From: Desulfuromonadales bacterium
GTDB taxonomy: Bacteria; Desulfobacterota; Desulfuromonadia; Desulfuromonadales; BM103
DNA length: 24,359 nt
NCBI GenBank assembly: GCA_029859485.1
Contig: JAOUDB010000009.1
Coordinates: forward strand, 1-24,359
Reading direction: 5' to 3'
Shown here: in pieces, positions 1-6,945 of the stretch
Layout: each line of letters starts with the position of its first letter
How positions within the stretch are numbered: the first letter of the stretch is position 1
Program-made: the position numbers and the translations under genes
The notes under the pieces: generated by a model
Told to the model about the DNA's origin: nothing
The model's database searches: none
Seen by the model: only the letters and a program-made list of their open reading frames with translations

Positions 1-99
1 TGTCGTCAGGCCTGGCTGGTAGTCAAGTTCTATACCCTCGGCTTGCTCGAGAACCTGTAGCCCTTCGCTGGGGAATTTGTCAGAAACGAGTACTCTCAT
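1..99 (-). CDS. serA: D-3-phosphoglycerate dehydrogenase, N-terminal fragment (cut by window edge)
   Basis: Only the first 33 codons are inside the window. The translation begins MRVLVSDKFPSEGLQVLEQA and continues to an LDYQPGL segment, the usual opening of the long bacterial SerA subunit (substrate/NAD-binding domain, first beta strand and helix). The known reaction is oxidation of 3-phosphoglycerate to 3-phosphohydroxypyruvate, the first step of serine synthesis in the cytoplasm. It lies downstream of pepA on the same strand with a 123-base gap that holds its own likely promoter. The Shine-Dalgarno is weak (a GGG about 9 bases before ATG). The catalytic domain and the C-terminal ACT domain, if present, are outside the window, so identity rests on the N-terminus only; another D-2-hydroxyacid dehydrogenase is the alternative. 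Confidence 0.8.
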   Translation of the reverse strand, partial: MRVLVSDKFPSEGLQVLEQAEGIELDYQPGLTT

Positions 100-157
100 G
101 GCGCAGACCCATAGCTGTTTGGAAGAGGTGGATGCTTAAGTTATAAGACAACATAGT

Positions 158-186
158 AAATTAGCAACCGACCTCTCCTCTGTCAA
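158..186 (-). promoter_or_regulatory. Candidate sigma-70 promoter for serA
   Basis: On the minus strand a perfect TTGACA (-35) is followed after exactly 17 bases by TAATTT as a weak -10 (3 of 6 matches). It sits in the pepA-serA gap and would give a leader of about 50 bases. The perfect -35 and spacing support it; the poor -10 limits confidence. Confidence 0.45.
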
Positions 187-222
187 GGTGAAAGGCCGGT
201 GCTGTAAATGACTGAATCGACG

Positions 223-1728
223 TCAGTTTGGATTCGACAAGTTCTTTAGAAATGCGATCAGTAAACGTACGCCAACACCGGTGCCACCCTTGGGCGTGTA
301 AGGGGTTGCCTGATCGCGCCAGGCCGTTCCGGCGATGTCGAGGTGAGCCCAGTTGAAGTCCTTGGCAAACTTCTTCAGAAAGGCCGCAGCCGTAATGGTT
401 CCAGCCGGACGACCTCCCGTGTTTTTTACATCGGCCACGTCGCTCTTGATCTGCTGGTCATAATTCTCCCAGAGCGGTAGCTGCCAAAGTCGCTCGCCGC
501 TAGCATCACCGGCTTTCAGTAATGCGTCCACGAGCTCCTGATCATTGCCGAGAACCGCTGTCGCCTGATGGCCCAAAGCGATGATGCAGGCGCCGGTCAG
601 GGTCGCCAGGTCAACGACCAGCCTCGGCTCGTAGCGTTTTGCATAAGTCAGGGCGTCGGCCAGGATCAGGCGGCCTTCGGCGTCAGTGTTAAGGACTTCA
701 ATTGTCTGGCCGGAGAGGCTGGTGAGGATGTCTCCCGGCCTGTAGGCGGTTGCCGAGGGCATATTTTCAACAGCGGGAACGATACCCACCAGGTTGACCG
801 GAAGCTCCAGAAGAGAGGCTGCCAACATGGTGCCGATGACGGCGGCGCCACCGGCCATGTCCATCTTCATCTCATCCATTTTTTCGCCCGGCTTCAACGA
901 GATCCCGCCTGAGTCAAAGGTTACGCCCTTGCCCACCAGGGCCACTGGTGCTTCGTCTTTGTGGCCGCCCTTATGCTCGAGAATAATAAGGCGCGGCTCG
1001 CGTGCGCTACCCTGGGCCACGCCGAGAAGAGCACCGCAACCTTCTTCGGTTAATTCTTTCTGGCCGAGGACTTTGCAACTCAGTGTGCTCTGCTCCGCTG
1101 CAAACTGCGCCTGTTCGGCGAGGTATTCAGGAGATTTGATGTTACCGGGAGCGTTGACGAGATCTCGCGTCAGCATGACCGCCTGGCTGATCTTTCGCGC
1201 GTTATCAACGGCAACCTCGCAGCTTTTTTTATCTTGTTCCTCTGTAATTATCAGAGTGACGGCCTTTGGCAATTTGCGAGCATTTTTCGTTTCTTCTCCG
1301 AGGAACAAGTCGTAGCGGTAGCTGGCTAACAGAAGCCCTTCTGCCAAAGCCTGGAACGGAGAGGTAAGTTCGCGCTCTTTGCGCTGAAAAGGTAAAGCAA
1401 AGGCCATCTGACCGAACTTTTTCTCTGTGACCTCGTTCACAGCCTGTCCCGCTGCCCGACGAACCTTTTCGTCGGAGATCTTTTCTGCTCGGCCAAGACC
1501 GACGAGGAGAACCCGCTCTGCCGGCAGATGTCCTGCTGGCTGAAAGAGGATCTGTTCATCCTCTTTGGCAGAGAATTCGCCATTGCGCTTCGCCTTGAGG
1601 AGCAGGCCACCGAGTTTCTGGTCAAGCTCTTTCACGAGCTGTGAGGTAAAGTCCTTCTCGCAGAGACCGATGACCAGGCATGAAGTTTTTATTTGTAGCG
1701 GGGAAGCTTTACGAATTTTTATGTCCAT
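223..1728 (-). CDS. pepA: Leucyl aminopeptidase (M17 family, cytosol aminopeptidase)
   Basis: This 501-residue protein has the usual length and two-domain layout of M17 aminopeptidases: an N-terminal alpha/beta domain (about 1-165) and a C-terminal catalytic domain (about 170-490). It removes N-terminal amino acids from peptides in the cytoplasm using two divalent metals. All expected metal and catalytic residues are visible: K267 and D272 in GKGVTFDSGG, K279, D290, then the family signature NTDAEGRLILADAL with D349, E351 and R353. These run at a constant offset of three from the E. coli PepA residues as I recall them. The ATG start is supported by AAGGAG about 9 bases upstream. E. coli PepA also acts as a DNA-binding protein; nothing here shows whether this one does. 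serA follows on the same strand but probably has its own promoter. Confidence 0.97.
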   Translation of the reverse strand: MDIKIRKASPLQIKTSCLVIGLCEKDFTSQLVKELDQKLGGLLLKAKRNGEFSAKEDEQILFQPAGHLPAERVLLVGLGRAEKISDEKVRRAAGQAVNEVTEKKFGQMAFALPFQRKERELTSPFQALAEGLLLASYRYDLFLGEETKNARKLPKAVTLIITEEQDKKSCEVAVDNARKISQAVMLTRDLVNAPGNIKSPEYLAEQAQFAAEQSTLSCKVLGQKELTEEGCGALLGVAQGSAREPRLIILEHKGGHKDEAPVALVGKGVTFDSGGISLKPGEKMDEMKMDMAGGAAVIGTMLAASLLELPVNLVGIVPAVENMPSATAYRPGDILTSLSGQTIEVLNTDAEGRLILADALTYAKRYEPRLVVDLATLTGACIIALGHQATAVLGNDQELVDALLKAGDASGERLWQLPLWENYDQQIKSDVADVKNTGGRPAGTITAAAFLKKFAKDFNWAHLDIAGTAWRDQATPYTPKGGTGVGVRLLIAFLKNLSNPN

Positions 1729-1776
1729 CTAATAACTCTCCTTGCTAATGAATTCAGACTGTTCTCGTTGATGATA

Positions 1777-1805
1777 ATGATAGGCGGGTTTTTAGCTTTT
1801 GGCTA
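1777..1805 (-). promoter_or_regulatory. Possible pepA promoter overlapping GATAAT-like repeats
   Basis: On the minus strand TAGCCA (-35, 4 of 6) and TATCAT (-10, 5 of 6) are separated by 17 bases, about 50 bases before the pepA start. The -10 lies within a plus-strand GATGATAATGATA stretch that resembles half of a Fur box. The hexamers are plausible but not strong, and the region is AT-rich, so chance is a real alternative. Confidence 0.3.
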
Positions 1806-1908
1806 GTTGTATATATGGTTTTTAACTTAAGAGCCCTTCCTCTCTTTCCTCTGAGCCATCCCTGTGAAAACTCGTTATCTGTGCAGCCTCTTGCCGGATG
1901 CTCCATGA

Positions 1909-1933
1909 GCTACTTTTCAATGTGAAAAATAGC
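1909..1933. repeat. Near-perfect 25-bp dyad upstream of the HD-GYP gene
   Basis: Arms GCTACTTTTCA and TGAAAAATAGC are complementary at 10 of 11 positions around a 3-base centre (ATG). The dyad lies about 125 bases before the HD-GYP start and just upstream of its best candidate promoter. It may be an operator or a small hairpin. It has no GC-rich stem or T-run, so it does not look like an intrinsic terminator. Confidence 0.45.
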
Positions 1934-2058
1934 ACTTCCCGGTTGCGCTTGTCTCGGTTCCTGGGATATGTTCTCTTCTAGACTGTCTCTTCAAACTATC
2001 TTCCCGGTCTGAATGGTTGTCCCCAGGACATCGCCGCATCTGGAAGCCCTGAACTGTC

Positions 2059-3501
2059 ATGCGTCAATTAGTTGAAGCCGTTCAATCCTTATTCTCCAAG
2101 CGCCCCGGCGCGTTGCAGAGTGAAAGCTCCCCTGCTGATTTTTTCAGGGGTATTCGTTTCCGTCTCGTTTCGTTCTTTCTGTCGTTACTTGTCGTTACGA
2201 CCTTCAGCGTCTCTTTTATTGTTATGCAAATCTTGGATTCCGCCCTGCTGGATTCTCTCGTCAAGCGGGGAAGCGCTATCACACAGGCCGCTGCCGTCCC
2301 CGCCGGATTCAGCCTGTTGGAGAATGATCGTCTGGCAATGGACAATCTCGTTGCCCAGATAAAAGCCTCCCAGGAAGAGCTGGTGTATGTCGCTATTCTG
2401 GATCTTGAAAAAAATATCCTTGCACATGATCGACTGGACCGGGTTGGCGAGCAACTCCCTTCTTTGGCAGGAACTCCGATAGCACATGCTCGTGATGTTG
2501 CCATTGTTAGGGGGCCATATGAAGGGGTCGATAGCTTTGAATTCAGGCGCTCGATTTATTTTGCAGGCCAGCATGTGGGGAGTGTCGTTGTTGCTGTCAG
2601 CGCCAGCAAGTTAATGGCCTCGAAGGCTTTGGCGCACCGACAAATTTTCACGGTCTCCACATTTGTAACGATCCTGGCCTTGCTCGGCGCGATTCTGCTT
2701 TCAATGGTTTTCACTCGCCCCATCGAGCGTTTGGCCGACGGCGTTTCAAGGCTGCAGAAAGATGAGTATGTTGAAGATGTTCCGGTTCGTTCACGTAATG
2801 AACTGGGAATGTTGATTCGCAACTTCAACAAGATGGCAAGGACGATCCAGAAACAGAAAGCAAGCTTGCAGGGCTATGCAGGGGATCTGGAATCGTCATA
2901 CAATGATATTGTTAGAATTCTGGCCGCGGCTCTCGATGCCCGGGATAATTACACCTATGGTCATTCGGCCCGTGTTGCGCGTTTTGCTATCGCTGTCGCC
3001 GAGAGACTTGAATTTACCCGCGAGGAATTAAAGGCACTGGAGATGGGTTGTTTGCTTCATGATATAGGCAAGATCCATGTCAGAGACGCTGTACTCAATA
3101 AGCAGTGTAGCCTTGATCAGGAAGAGTCTCTGGAGATCGCCCAACACCCTTTGCTGGGCTCACAGATCCTTGAACTTGCACCTTCGTTGCATAAATATAT
3201 TCCTGGTGTAAAGCATCACCACGAGCGTTTTGACGGAACAGGCTACCCTGACCGGCTTAGTGGCGACGAGATCCCGATGCACGCCCAGATCCTTGCTCTG
3301 GCAGATACTTATGACGCCATGACAAGTTCGAGGCCATACCGAAAGGGTCTCAGCCAGGAAGAGGCGATAGCAGAAATCAGGCGCTGTAGCGGTAGTCAGT
3401 TTAACCCGAAGCTTGCTGAAATCTTTATCGATATCGTCCCTGTTGTTTCTGCCCAGTTAGTGGACGATCGGTTGCCACTGGAGTCGTTATGCGCATCGTA
3501 A
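2059..3501 (+). CDS. Membrane-bound HD-GYP cyclic-di-GMP phosphodiesterase with HAMP domain
   Basis: This 480-residue protein has a short cytoplasmic N-terminus, a transmembrane helix (about 34-57), a periplasmic region of about 138 residues that looks like a Cache/PAS-type sensor (YVAILDLEKNILAH strand pattern), a second transmembrane helix (196-217), a HAMP linker (218-270) and an HD-GYP domain (about 282-460). The HD-GYP domain looks active: H302 in YGHSARV, HD at 334-335 with K338 in HDIGKI, H363, the HHERFDGTGYP block at 387-397 and D416 in LADTYDAM. The family hydrolyses c-di-GMP at a metal centre. The ligand sensed is unknown. The Shine-Dalgarno is poor (GGAAG about 13 bases upstream), so the start is the least certain point. 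The stop overlaps the next gene by 13 bases, suggesting translational coupling. Confidence 0.9.
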   Translation: MRQLVEAVQSLFSKRPGALQSESSPADFFRGIRFRLVSFFLSLLVVTTFSVSFIVMQILDSALLDSLVKRGSAITQAAAVPAGFSLLENDRLAMDNLVAQIKASQEELVYVAILDLEKNILAHDRLDRVGEQLPSLAGTPIAHARDVAIVRGPYEGVDSFEFRRSIYFAGQHVGSVVVAVSASKLMASKALAHRQIFTVSTFVTILALLGAILLSMVFTRPIERLADGVSRLQKDEYVEDVPVRSRNELGMLIRNFNKMARTIQKQKASLQGYAGDLESSYNDIVRILAAALDARDNYTYGHSARVARFAIAVAERLEFTREELKALEMGCLLHDIGKIHVRDAVLNKQCSLDQEESLEIAQHPLLGSQILELAPSLHKYIPGVKHHHERFDGTGYPDRLSGDEIPMHAQILALADTYDAMTSSRPYRKGLSQEEAIAEIRRCSGSQFNPKLAEIFIDIVPVVSAQLVDDRLPLESLCAS

Positions 3502-4112
3502 CTTTTACAGGTGCTTGTTGCCTGACCCTCACTCTGCTCTTTTCCGGTTGTTCTGCTGTGATCAATGTCCCTGGCCCTGTGGTGGTTGAGAAGGACAACG
3601 AAAGCCAGGAAGCCCGTAAGGCCAATAACCCTATCCCGGATGCCCGTAAGACCATCCAACGGCTATTGGACGAAGGTTCTCTGGTGAAAGCCCAGGATGC
3701 TCTTCGTGATGCTTTAGGTCGTGGCGCCACGGAAACCTCTTTGGTGGATGTTTACACGCAAGTGGCGAATCGTCTTTTGGGTGAGGCCGCCCGAGCTGAG
3801 GGGGAAGGTCACTTTGATACGGCGGGCAGGTTCTACCGCATGGCTTTAGGCCTCTATCCGAAGAGTTCACAACTTCGAACAGCTTTAGTTATGACTGAAG
3901 AAGCGATTAAGCTGAAGATTGATGAGTGCGCGGATGAACTGATGACAAGCGGTTTGGTTGCTTATCGTGAAGGCGACTTGGCTGAAGCTGTGGCTGTCTG
4001 GGAAAAAATTTCCCCGTTTTACCCGGATTACGCCCCTTCTAACGTTGCAATTAAGACAGCGAAGCAGCAAATTGAAAATCTCGAAAGGCTGGCCCCGGAC
4101 AAAGCGGACTGA
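3489..4112 (+). CDS. TPR-like lipoprotein coupled to the HD-GYP gene
   Basis: This 207-residue protein begins with a short basic segment, a hydrophobic stretch and a lipobox LFSGC with the modified cysteine at residue 21. It should therefore be lipid-anchored on the periplasmic side or in the outer membrane. The mature part is helical with TPR-like units at roughly 55-80, 96-125 (EGEGHFDTAGRFYRMALGLYP core) and 150-180 (AYREGDLAEAVAVWEKI). TPR domains bind proteins; no catalytic motif is visible and I do not recognise a named family. The ATG lies inside the end of the HD-GYP gene (13-base overlap, different frame), so the two are likely cotranscribed and coupled. That suggests, without proof, a role near the sensor's periplasmic domain or in envelope output controlled by c-di-GMP. 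Confidence 0.88.
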   Translation: MRIVTFTGACCLTLTLLFSGCSAVINVPGPVVVEKDNESQEARKANNPIPDARKTIQRLLDEGSLVKAQDALRDALGRGATETSLVDVYTQVANRLLGEAARAEGEGHFDTAGRFYRMALGLYPKSSQLRTALVMTEEAIKLKIDECADELMTSGLVAYREGDLAEAVAVWEKISPFYPDYAPSNVAIKTAKQQIENLERLAPDKAD

Positions 4113-4174
4113 TTGGCGACTCTTTGGCCCTTCAATGCATTGTAACGGTGCGTTTTCTTTCTTTCCTTAAGGTT

Positions 4175-4202
4175 TTGACATTTTCTCTCCGGTCGCTAGA
4201 CT
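4175..4202 (+). promoter_or_regulatory. Candidate sigma-70 promoter for the 290-residue lipoprotein
   Basis: A perfect TTGACA is followed after 16 bases by TAGACT (4 of 6 to TATAAT), putting the transcription start about 40 bases before the ATG. A 10-bp perfect palindrome CAATGCATTG lies 32 bases upstream (4133-4142). This separates the second lipoprotein from the HD-GYP/TPR pair transcriptionally, although readthrough is also possible because no terminator is visible before it. Confidence 0.5.
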
Positions 4203-4249
4203 GTTATCTGGGCTTGTTCTAATCTGTTCTATGGTTTCAGGAGGTTTCG

Positions 4250-5122
4250 ATGTCAATGCAACGTTTATGGTTGGGTTTGAGGGTCGGGCTGATTATCTGT
4301 TTTGTGTTCTCCCTGGGTGCCTGTCAGTCGGGGATGTCATCATCAGAGACGGTTGGTCAGGCAGGTGTTCCCGGTGCTCAATGGGTCGGCGACTACGTTG
4401 ATGGGCAGGGCAAAACGGGGCTCCGGGGGCATGTCGTTCTCAAGGCTGATGGCTCACCTCTGGACGGAGGCTATGTCAATATCTATCCTGATACCATCTC
4501 AAACCTGCTAGGCCCTTCCCAATTCATTTCTACTCCGACCGACAAAAATGGCTACTACGAATTGGAGGTTCCGGAAGGAGTCTACTATGTGGTTGCCCGT
4601 AAACGGCAAAGTGGTCAGCCAACCGGACCGCTCTCTCCGGGAGACTATTACTCCGAGCACCAGCGCCTGGTTACACGGGTAGAAAAGGGCAAGTTTGTCG
4701 AGATCGAACTGCCCGTGATCGCCATGAAGGCACCGATGTTTTTTAAGAGTCGCGTGGTCGACAAGGAGACAGATACAGGTATCAGCGGTGTCCTGACCGA
4801 TGTGACAGGTAAGCCGATTATGGGTGGCTTTGCCATGGCGTACAGCGATAAGGAAATGAAACGTCTCCCCGATTACGCTTCAACGCTTTCTGATGAACAG
4901 GGTCGCTTTACTATCTATCTTCCTGAAGGAGGGAGTTATTACCTGGCGGCACGTATTCATGCCTGGGATATGCCGAGTCCGGGGGAGCCTTACGGTAAGC
5001 TGGGCGACGACGACCCGACTTTGCTGAAAGTAGCCACTGGCAATTTTATCAAAGATGTAAGAATTGTGATGACGCCTTTTTCAGGGGACTATCAACCTGG
5101 TAAGAGTCAACGCCCTTTTTAG
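4250..5122 (+). CDS. Lipoprotein with two carboxypeptidase-regulatory-like (beta-sandwich) repeats
   Basis: This 290-residue protein has a signal peptide with lipobox LGAC (lipidated C25) and a mature region built from two related halves, about 58-160 and 178-275. Each half has a short strand with a G-x-P-hydrophobic-x-GG turn (DGSPLDGGYVNIYPD; TGKPIMGGFAMAYSD), a D-x-x-G-x-[YF] turn (DKNGYYELEVPEG; DEQGRFTIYLPEG) and a YY-hydrophobic-AR strand (YYVVARK; YYLAARI). These are marks of CarboxypepD_reg/transthyretin-like beta-sandwich domains, which are structural or carbohydrate/protein-binding and not peptidases in themselves. No catalytic residues are visible. A strong Shine-Dalgarno (AGGAGG, 5 bases before ATG) and its own promoter suggest good expression. 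The gene ends 15 bases before the large inverted repeat. Function unknown. Confidence 0.88.
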   Translation: MSMQRLWLGLRVGLIICFVFSLGACQSGMSSSETVGQAGVPGAQWVGDYVDGQGKTGLRGHVVLKADGSPLDGGYVNIYPDTISNLLGPSQFISTPTDKNGYYELEVPEGVYYVVARKRQSGQPTGPLSPGDYYSEHQRLVTRVEKGKFVEIELPVIAMKAPMFFKSRVVDKETDTGISGVLTDVTGKPIMGGFAMAYSDKEMKRLPDYASTLSDEQGRFTIYLPEGGSYYLAARIHAWDMPSPGEPYGKLGDDDPTLLKVATGNFIKDVRIVMTPFSGDYQPGKSQRPF

Positions 5123-5137
5123 GCAGAAGCTTTTGCC

Positions 5138-5201
5138 ACAAGCAATAACGTAAAGAGCCCGACCTCATAAATGAAGTCGGGCTCTTTACGTTATTGCTTG
5201 T
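5138..5201. terminator. Bidirectional terminator: perfect 26-bp inverted repeat between convergent genes
   Basis: The arms 5138-5163 and 5176-5201 are perfectly complementary over 26 bp around a 12-base loop; inside the loop TCA/TGA can add three more pairs after one mismatch. The GC-rich core (GAGCCCGAC / GTCGGGCTC) is flanked by an A-run on one side and a T-run on the other, so it works in either direction. It lies between the stop of the lipoprotein gene and the stop of hemL, 9 bases from the latter. The stem is unusually long for a simple terminator because the region beyond the T-run is also fully paired. Confidence 0.85.
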
Positions 5202-5210
5202 AAATGTCTT

Positions 5211-6494
5211 CTAAAGTGCTCTGAAAGCCTTGCTTGCGGCTTCGATCGTCTTGTCGAGATCTTCCTGCGAGTGAGCGATACTCATGAAGCCGGCTTCGTA
5301 TTGCGACGGGGCGACATTGATGCCGTCATCGAGCATGCTGCGGAAGAATTTGGAGAAGATCTGCGGCGTCTCCGGCTTGACGTCGCTGAAGTTAAACACC
5401 TCTTCCGCCTGGAAGTAAGTGCAGAACATGGCACCAACGCGTTGCAGTGACGTCGGCACATTGGCTTCAGCGGCAGCTTCTTGCAGACCTTTACAGAGGT
5501 AGGTGCTTTTTTCTTCGAGTGTTTCGTAGAAGCCGTCTTGTTTAAGTAGCTCCAGGGTGGCGATGCCCGCGCTCATGGCCAGCGGATTACCGGACAGGGT
5601 TCCTGCCTGATAAACGCCACCATCAGGAGAGAGCGATTCCATGATCTCCCGTTTGCCGCCGAAGGCGCCGACTGGAAGCCCGCCGCCGATGATCTTGCCG
5701 AGGCAGACCAGGTCGCCGCGCACCTTGAATCGCTCCTGGGCACCACCGTAGGCAACCCGGAAGCCGGTCATGACCTCGTCGATGATCAGAACGATGCCCT
5801 CGGCGTCGCACAGCTGGCGCAGCCCCTCAAGGAAACCGGCCCTCGGGGCAACGCAGCCCATGTTGCCAGCAATCGGCTCGAGAATGATGCAGGCGATTTC
5901 GCCCTTGTGGGCGGCTACCATCGCTTTCGTCTCTTCAAGGTCGTTGTAGGTGGCCGTCAGGGTGTGTTTGGCGAAATCCGCGGGAACGCCGGGGGAGGTC
6001 GGTACTCCGAAGGTGGCCAGTCCGCTGCCGGCTTTTACCAGCAGGGAGTCGGCGTGACCGTGATAGCAGCCGTCGAACTTGAGAATCTTGTCTCGGCCGG
6101 TGTAGCCACGAGCCAGGCGGATGGCGCTCATGGTGGCTTCGGTACCGGAGGAGACCATGCGCACCATTTCAATGTTCGGATAGGCGTCGCAGACCATCTC
6201 GGCCAGCTGTGTCTCGCGGGCCGTGGGTGCCCCGAAAGAAGCGCCCGTTGCTGCTGTTTTCTGAATGGCTTCAACAACCTTGGGGTGGCAATGGCCGAGA
6301 ATCATTGGGCCCCAGGAGCCGACATAGTCTATATAGGCGTTATCGTCGGCGTCGAAAATTTTCGAACCAGCGGCCCGGGAGATGAAGATTGGCTCACAGC
6401 CAACAGACTTGAATGCCCGGACCGGGCTGTTAACACCACCGGGGATCACTTGTTTTGCCTTGGCAAAAAGGTTGGAAGATTTCTGGTGGTTCAT
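5211..6494 (-). CDS. hemL: Glutamate-1-semialdehyde 2,1-aminomutase
   Basis: This 427-residue protein matches the family length and signatures throughout. It is a PLP enzyme that moves the amino group of glutamate-1-semialdehyde to give 5-aminolevulinate, the C5-route entry to haem and other tetrapyrroles in the cytoplasm. Visible landmarks are [11 protein letters not shown] (19-29), [16 protein letters not shown] (115-130, phosphate binding), DGCYHGHAD (141-149), the [11 protein letters not shown] block with D239 contacting the PLP ring, and [16 protein letters not shown] with K267 as the Schiff-base lysine. The start is supported by AAGGAG 7 bases upstream. It faces the lipoprotein gene across the shared terminator and diverges from rnfA. 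The high cytochrome content of Desulfuromonadales makes this step important, but no direct link to the neighbours is implied. Confidence 0.97.
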   Translation of the reverse strand: MNHQKSSNLFAKAKQVIPGGVNSPVRAFKSVGCEPIFISRAAGSKIFDADDNAYIDYVGSWGPMILGHCHPKVVEAIQKTAATGASFGAPTARETQLAEMVCDAYPNIEMVRMVSSGTEATMSAIRLARGYTGRDKILKFDGCYHGHADSLLVKAGSGLATFGVPTSPGVPADFAKHTLTATYNDLEETKAMVAAHKGEIACIILEPIAGNMGCVAPRAGFLEGLRQLCDAEGIVLIIDEVMTGFRVAYGGAQERFKVRGDLVCLGKIIGGGLPVGAFGGKREIMESLSPDGGVYQAGTLSGNPLAMSAGIATLELLKQDGFYETLEEKSTYLCKGLQEAAAEANVPTSLQRVGAMFCTYFQAEEVFNFSDVKPETPQIFSKFFRSMLDDGINVAPSQYEAGFMSIAHSQEDLDKTIEAASKAFRAL

Positions 6495-6619
6495 AGCGGC
6501 TCCTTAAAGAACTTACTTGCGTTGGGAAGGTTGACAGCTTCGACAGGTCTTTGTTCGGTGGCTGCAGGTTCCTTAGGGTCGTACCCTCGCTGCCGTTTCG
6601 ACGTGTCTGAACGTATGGC

Positions 6620-6667
6620 CTGGTTGCTCCTCTGTATCAAGGTGACACCTGTTAACATAGCAACCAG
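6620..6667. promoter_or_regulatory. Nested dyads over the hemL promoter start region
   Basis: An outer 9-bp inverted repeat (CTGGTTGCT at 6620-6628 and AGCAACCAG at 6659-6667) encloses an inner odd palindrome AGGTG-A-CACCT (6640-6650). Together they cover the predicted hemL -10 and transcription start. The upstream outer arm lies before the predicted start, so it would act as DNA and not as an RNA hairpin. A regulator-binding site is the simplest reading, but the responsible protein is unknown. Confidence 0.35.
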
Positions 6668-6677
6668 AGCCTGTCAA
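6649..6677 (-). promoter_or_regulatory. Candidate sigma-70 promoter for hemL
   Basis: On the minus strand TTGACA is followed after 17 bases by TAACAG (3 of 6 to TATAAT). The perfect -35 and spacing are the main support. It would leave a leader of about 148 bases before hemL. Confidence 0.4.
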
Positions 6678-6727
6678 GAAAACGCCCATTTTCGTGTAGG
6701 GTCAACGGTTGGTCTGGTTCTGTCCTT

Positions 6728-6752
6728 AATATTTTAGTCAAACTAAAATATT
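6728..6752. promoter_or_regulatory. Perfect AT-rich dyad upstream of rnf
   Basis: Arms AATATTTTAGT and ACTAAAATATT are perfectly complementary (11 bp each) around a 3-base centre. It lies between the hemL and rnf promoters. One half recurs 108 bases downstream, nearer the rnf promoter. An operator for a divergent-region regulator is plausible. There is no GC-rich stem, so it is unlikely to be a terminator. Confidence 0.45.
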
Positions 6753-6843
6753 GCTGTGAGATTTGGAGCAATCTGTAAAAATAAGCCTTTATTCATTTTA
6801 ATCTTGCCCATTCTCGTTCCGGTTGCCTTCTCTTCTCTTTTGA

Positions 6844-6857
6844 AGTAAAACTAAAAG
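6844..6857 (+). promoter_or_regulatory. Second copy of the AGTMAAACTAAAA half-site
   Basis: AGTAAAACTAAAAG matches AGTCAAACTAAAAT inside the upstream dyad at 12 of 14 positions, in the same orientation. It ends 19 bases before the rnf -35. The pair may form a two-site operator, but the region is AT-rich and A-runs alone could explain part of the match. Confidence 0.3.
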
Positions 6858-6875
6858 ATTCTTATTGTATACCGT

Positions 6876-6904
6876 TTGACTTTGCCGGTTAACTGCTTTA
6901 TAAC
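6876..6904 (+). promoter_or_regulatory. Sigma-70 promoter for the rnf operon
   Basis: TTGACT (5 of 6) and TATAAC (5 of 6) are separated by exactly 17 bases, placing the transcription start near 6911 and leaving a leader of about 35 bases before rnfA. A 6-bp inverted repeat CGGTTA-N9-TAACCG (6886-6906) straddles the -10. A GTATAC palindromic hexamer (6867-6872) lies just before the -35. This is the best-matching promoter in the window. Confidence 0.65.
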
Positions 6905-6945
6905 CGCTGGTCTGACCAATTTACAGGGTAGGGTATTTAAGGTGT

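Larger units (their letters stand above)
1729..2058. other. Divergent intergenic region between pepA and the HD-GYP gene
   Basis: No coding sequence is supported here. The left part is AT-rich and holds the pepA ribosome-binding site and possible promoter. The middle holds a near-perfect dyad (annotated separately). For the rightward gene, the best promoter I see is TTGCGC at 1943-1948 with TATGTT at 1967-1972 (18-base spacer), which is weak. No RNA gene or riboswitch consensus is recognisable. Confidence 0.6.
6495..6945. other. Divergent hemL-rnfA intergenic region (451 bases)
   Basis: No gene is supported. The left part (to about 6642) would be the hemL leader, about 148 bases long if the predicted promoter is right. 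It contains a small hairpin (AGGGT-CGT-ACCCT at 6579-6591) but no riboswitch consensus I recognise. The middle holds hemL promoter elements and dyads. The right part is AT-rich and holds a 25-bp dyad, a related half-site and the rnf promoter. All are annotated separately. Confidence 0.7.

Noticed and set aside
1767..1785. Fur-box-like GATGATAATGATA stretch before pepA
   Set aside because: Only about 12 of 19 positions match the full Fur consensus and the second half is missing; AT-rich chance match is likely. Mentioned only within the promoter entry.
6495..6642. Riboswitch (GEMM c-di-GMP or cobalamin type) in the hemL leader
   Set aside because: I looked for the conserved GEMM and cobalamin-box cores and found neither; only a small unconserved-looking hairpin is visible.
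5907..6737. 276-codon open frame on the plus strand opposite hemL
   Set aside because: It lies almost fully antisense to a well-conserved hemL, its product (Gly/Val-rich) matches no family I know, and it has no ribosome-binding site.
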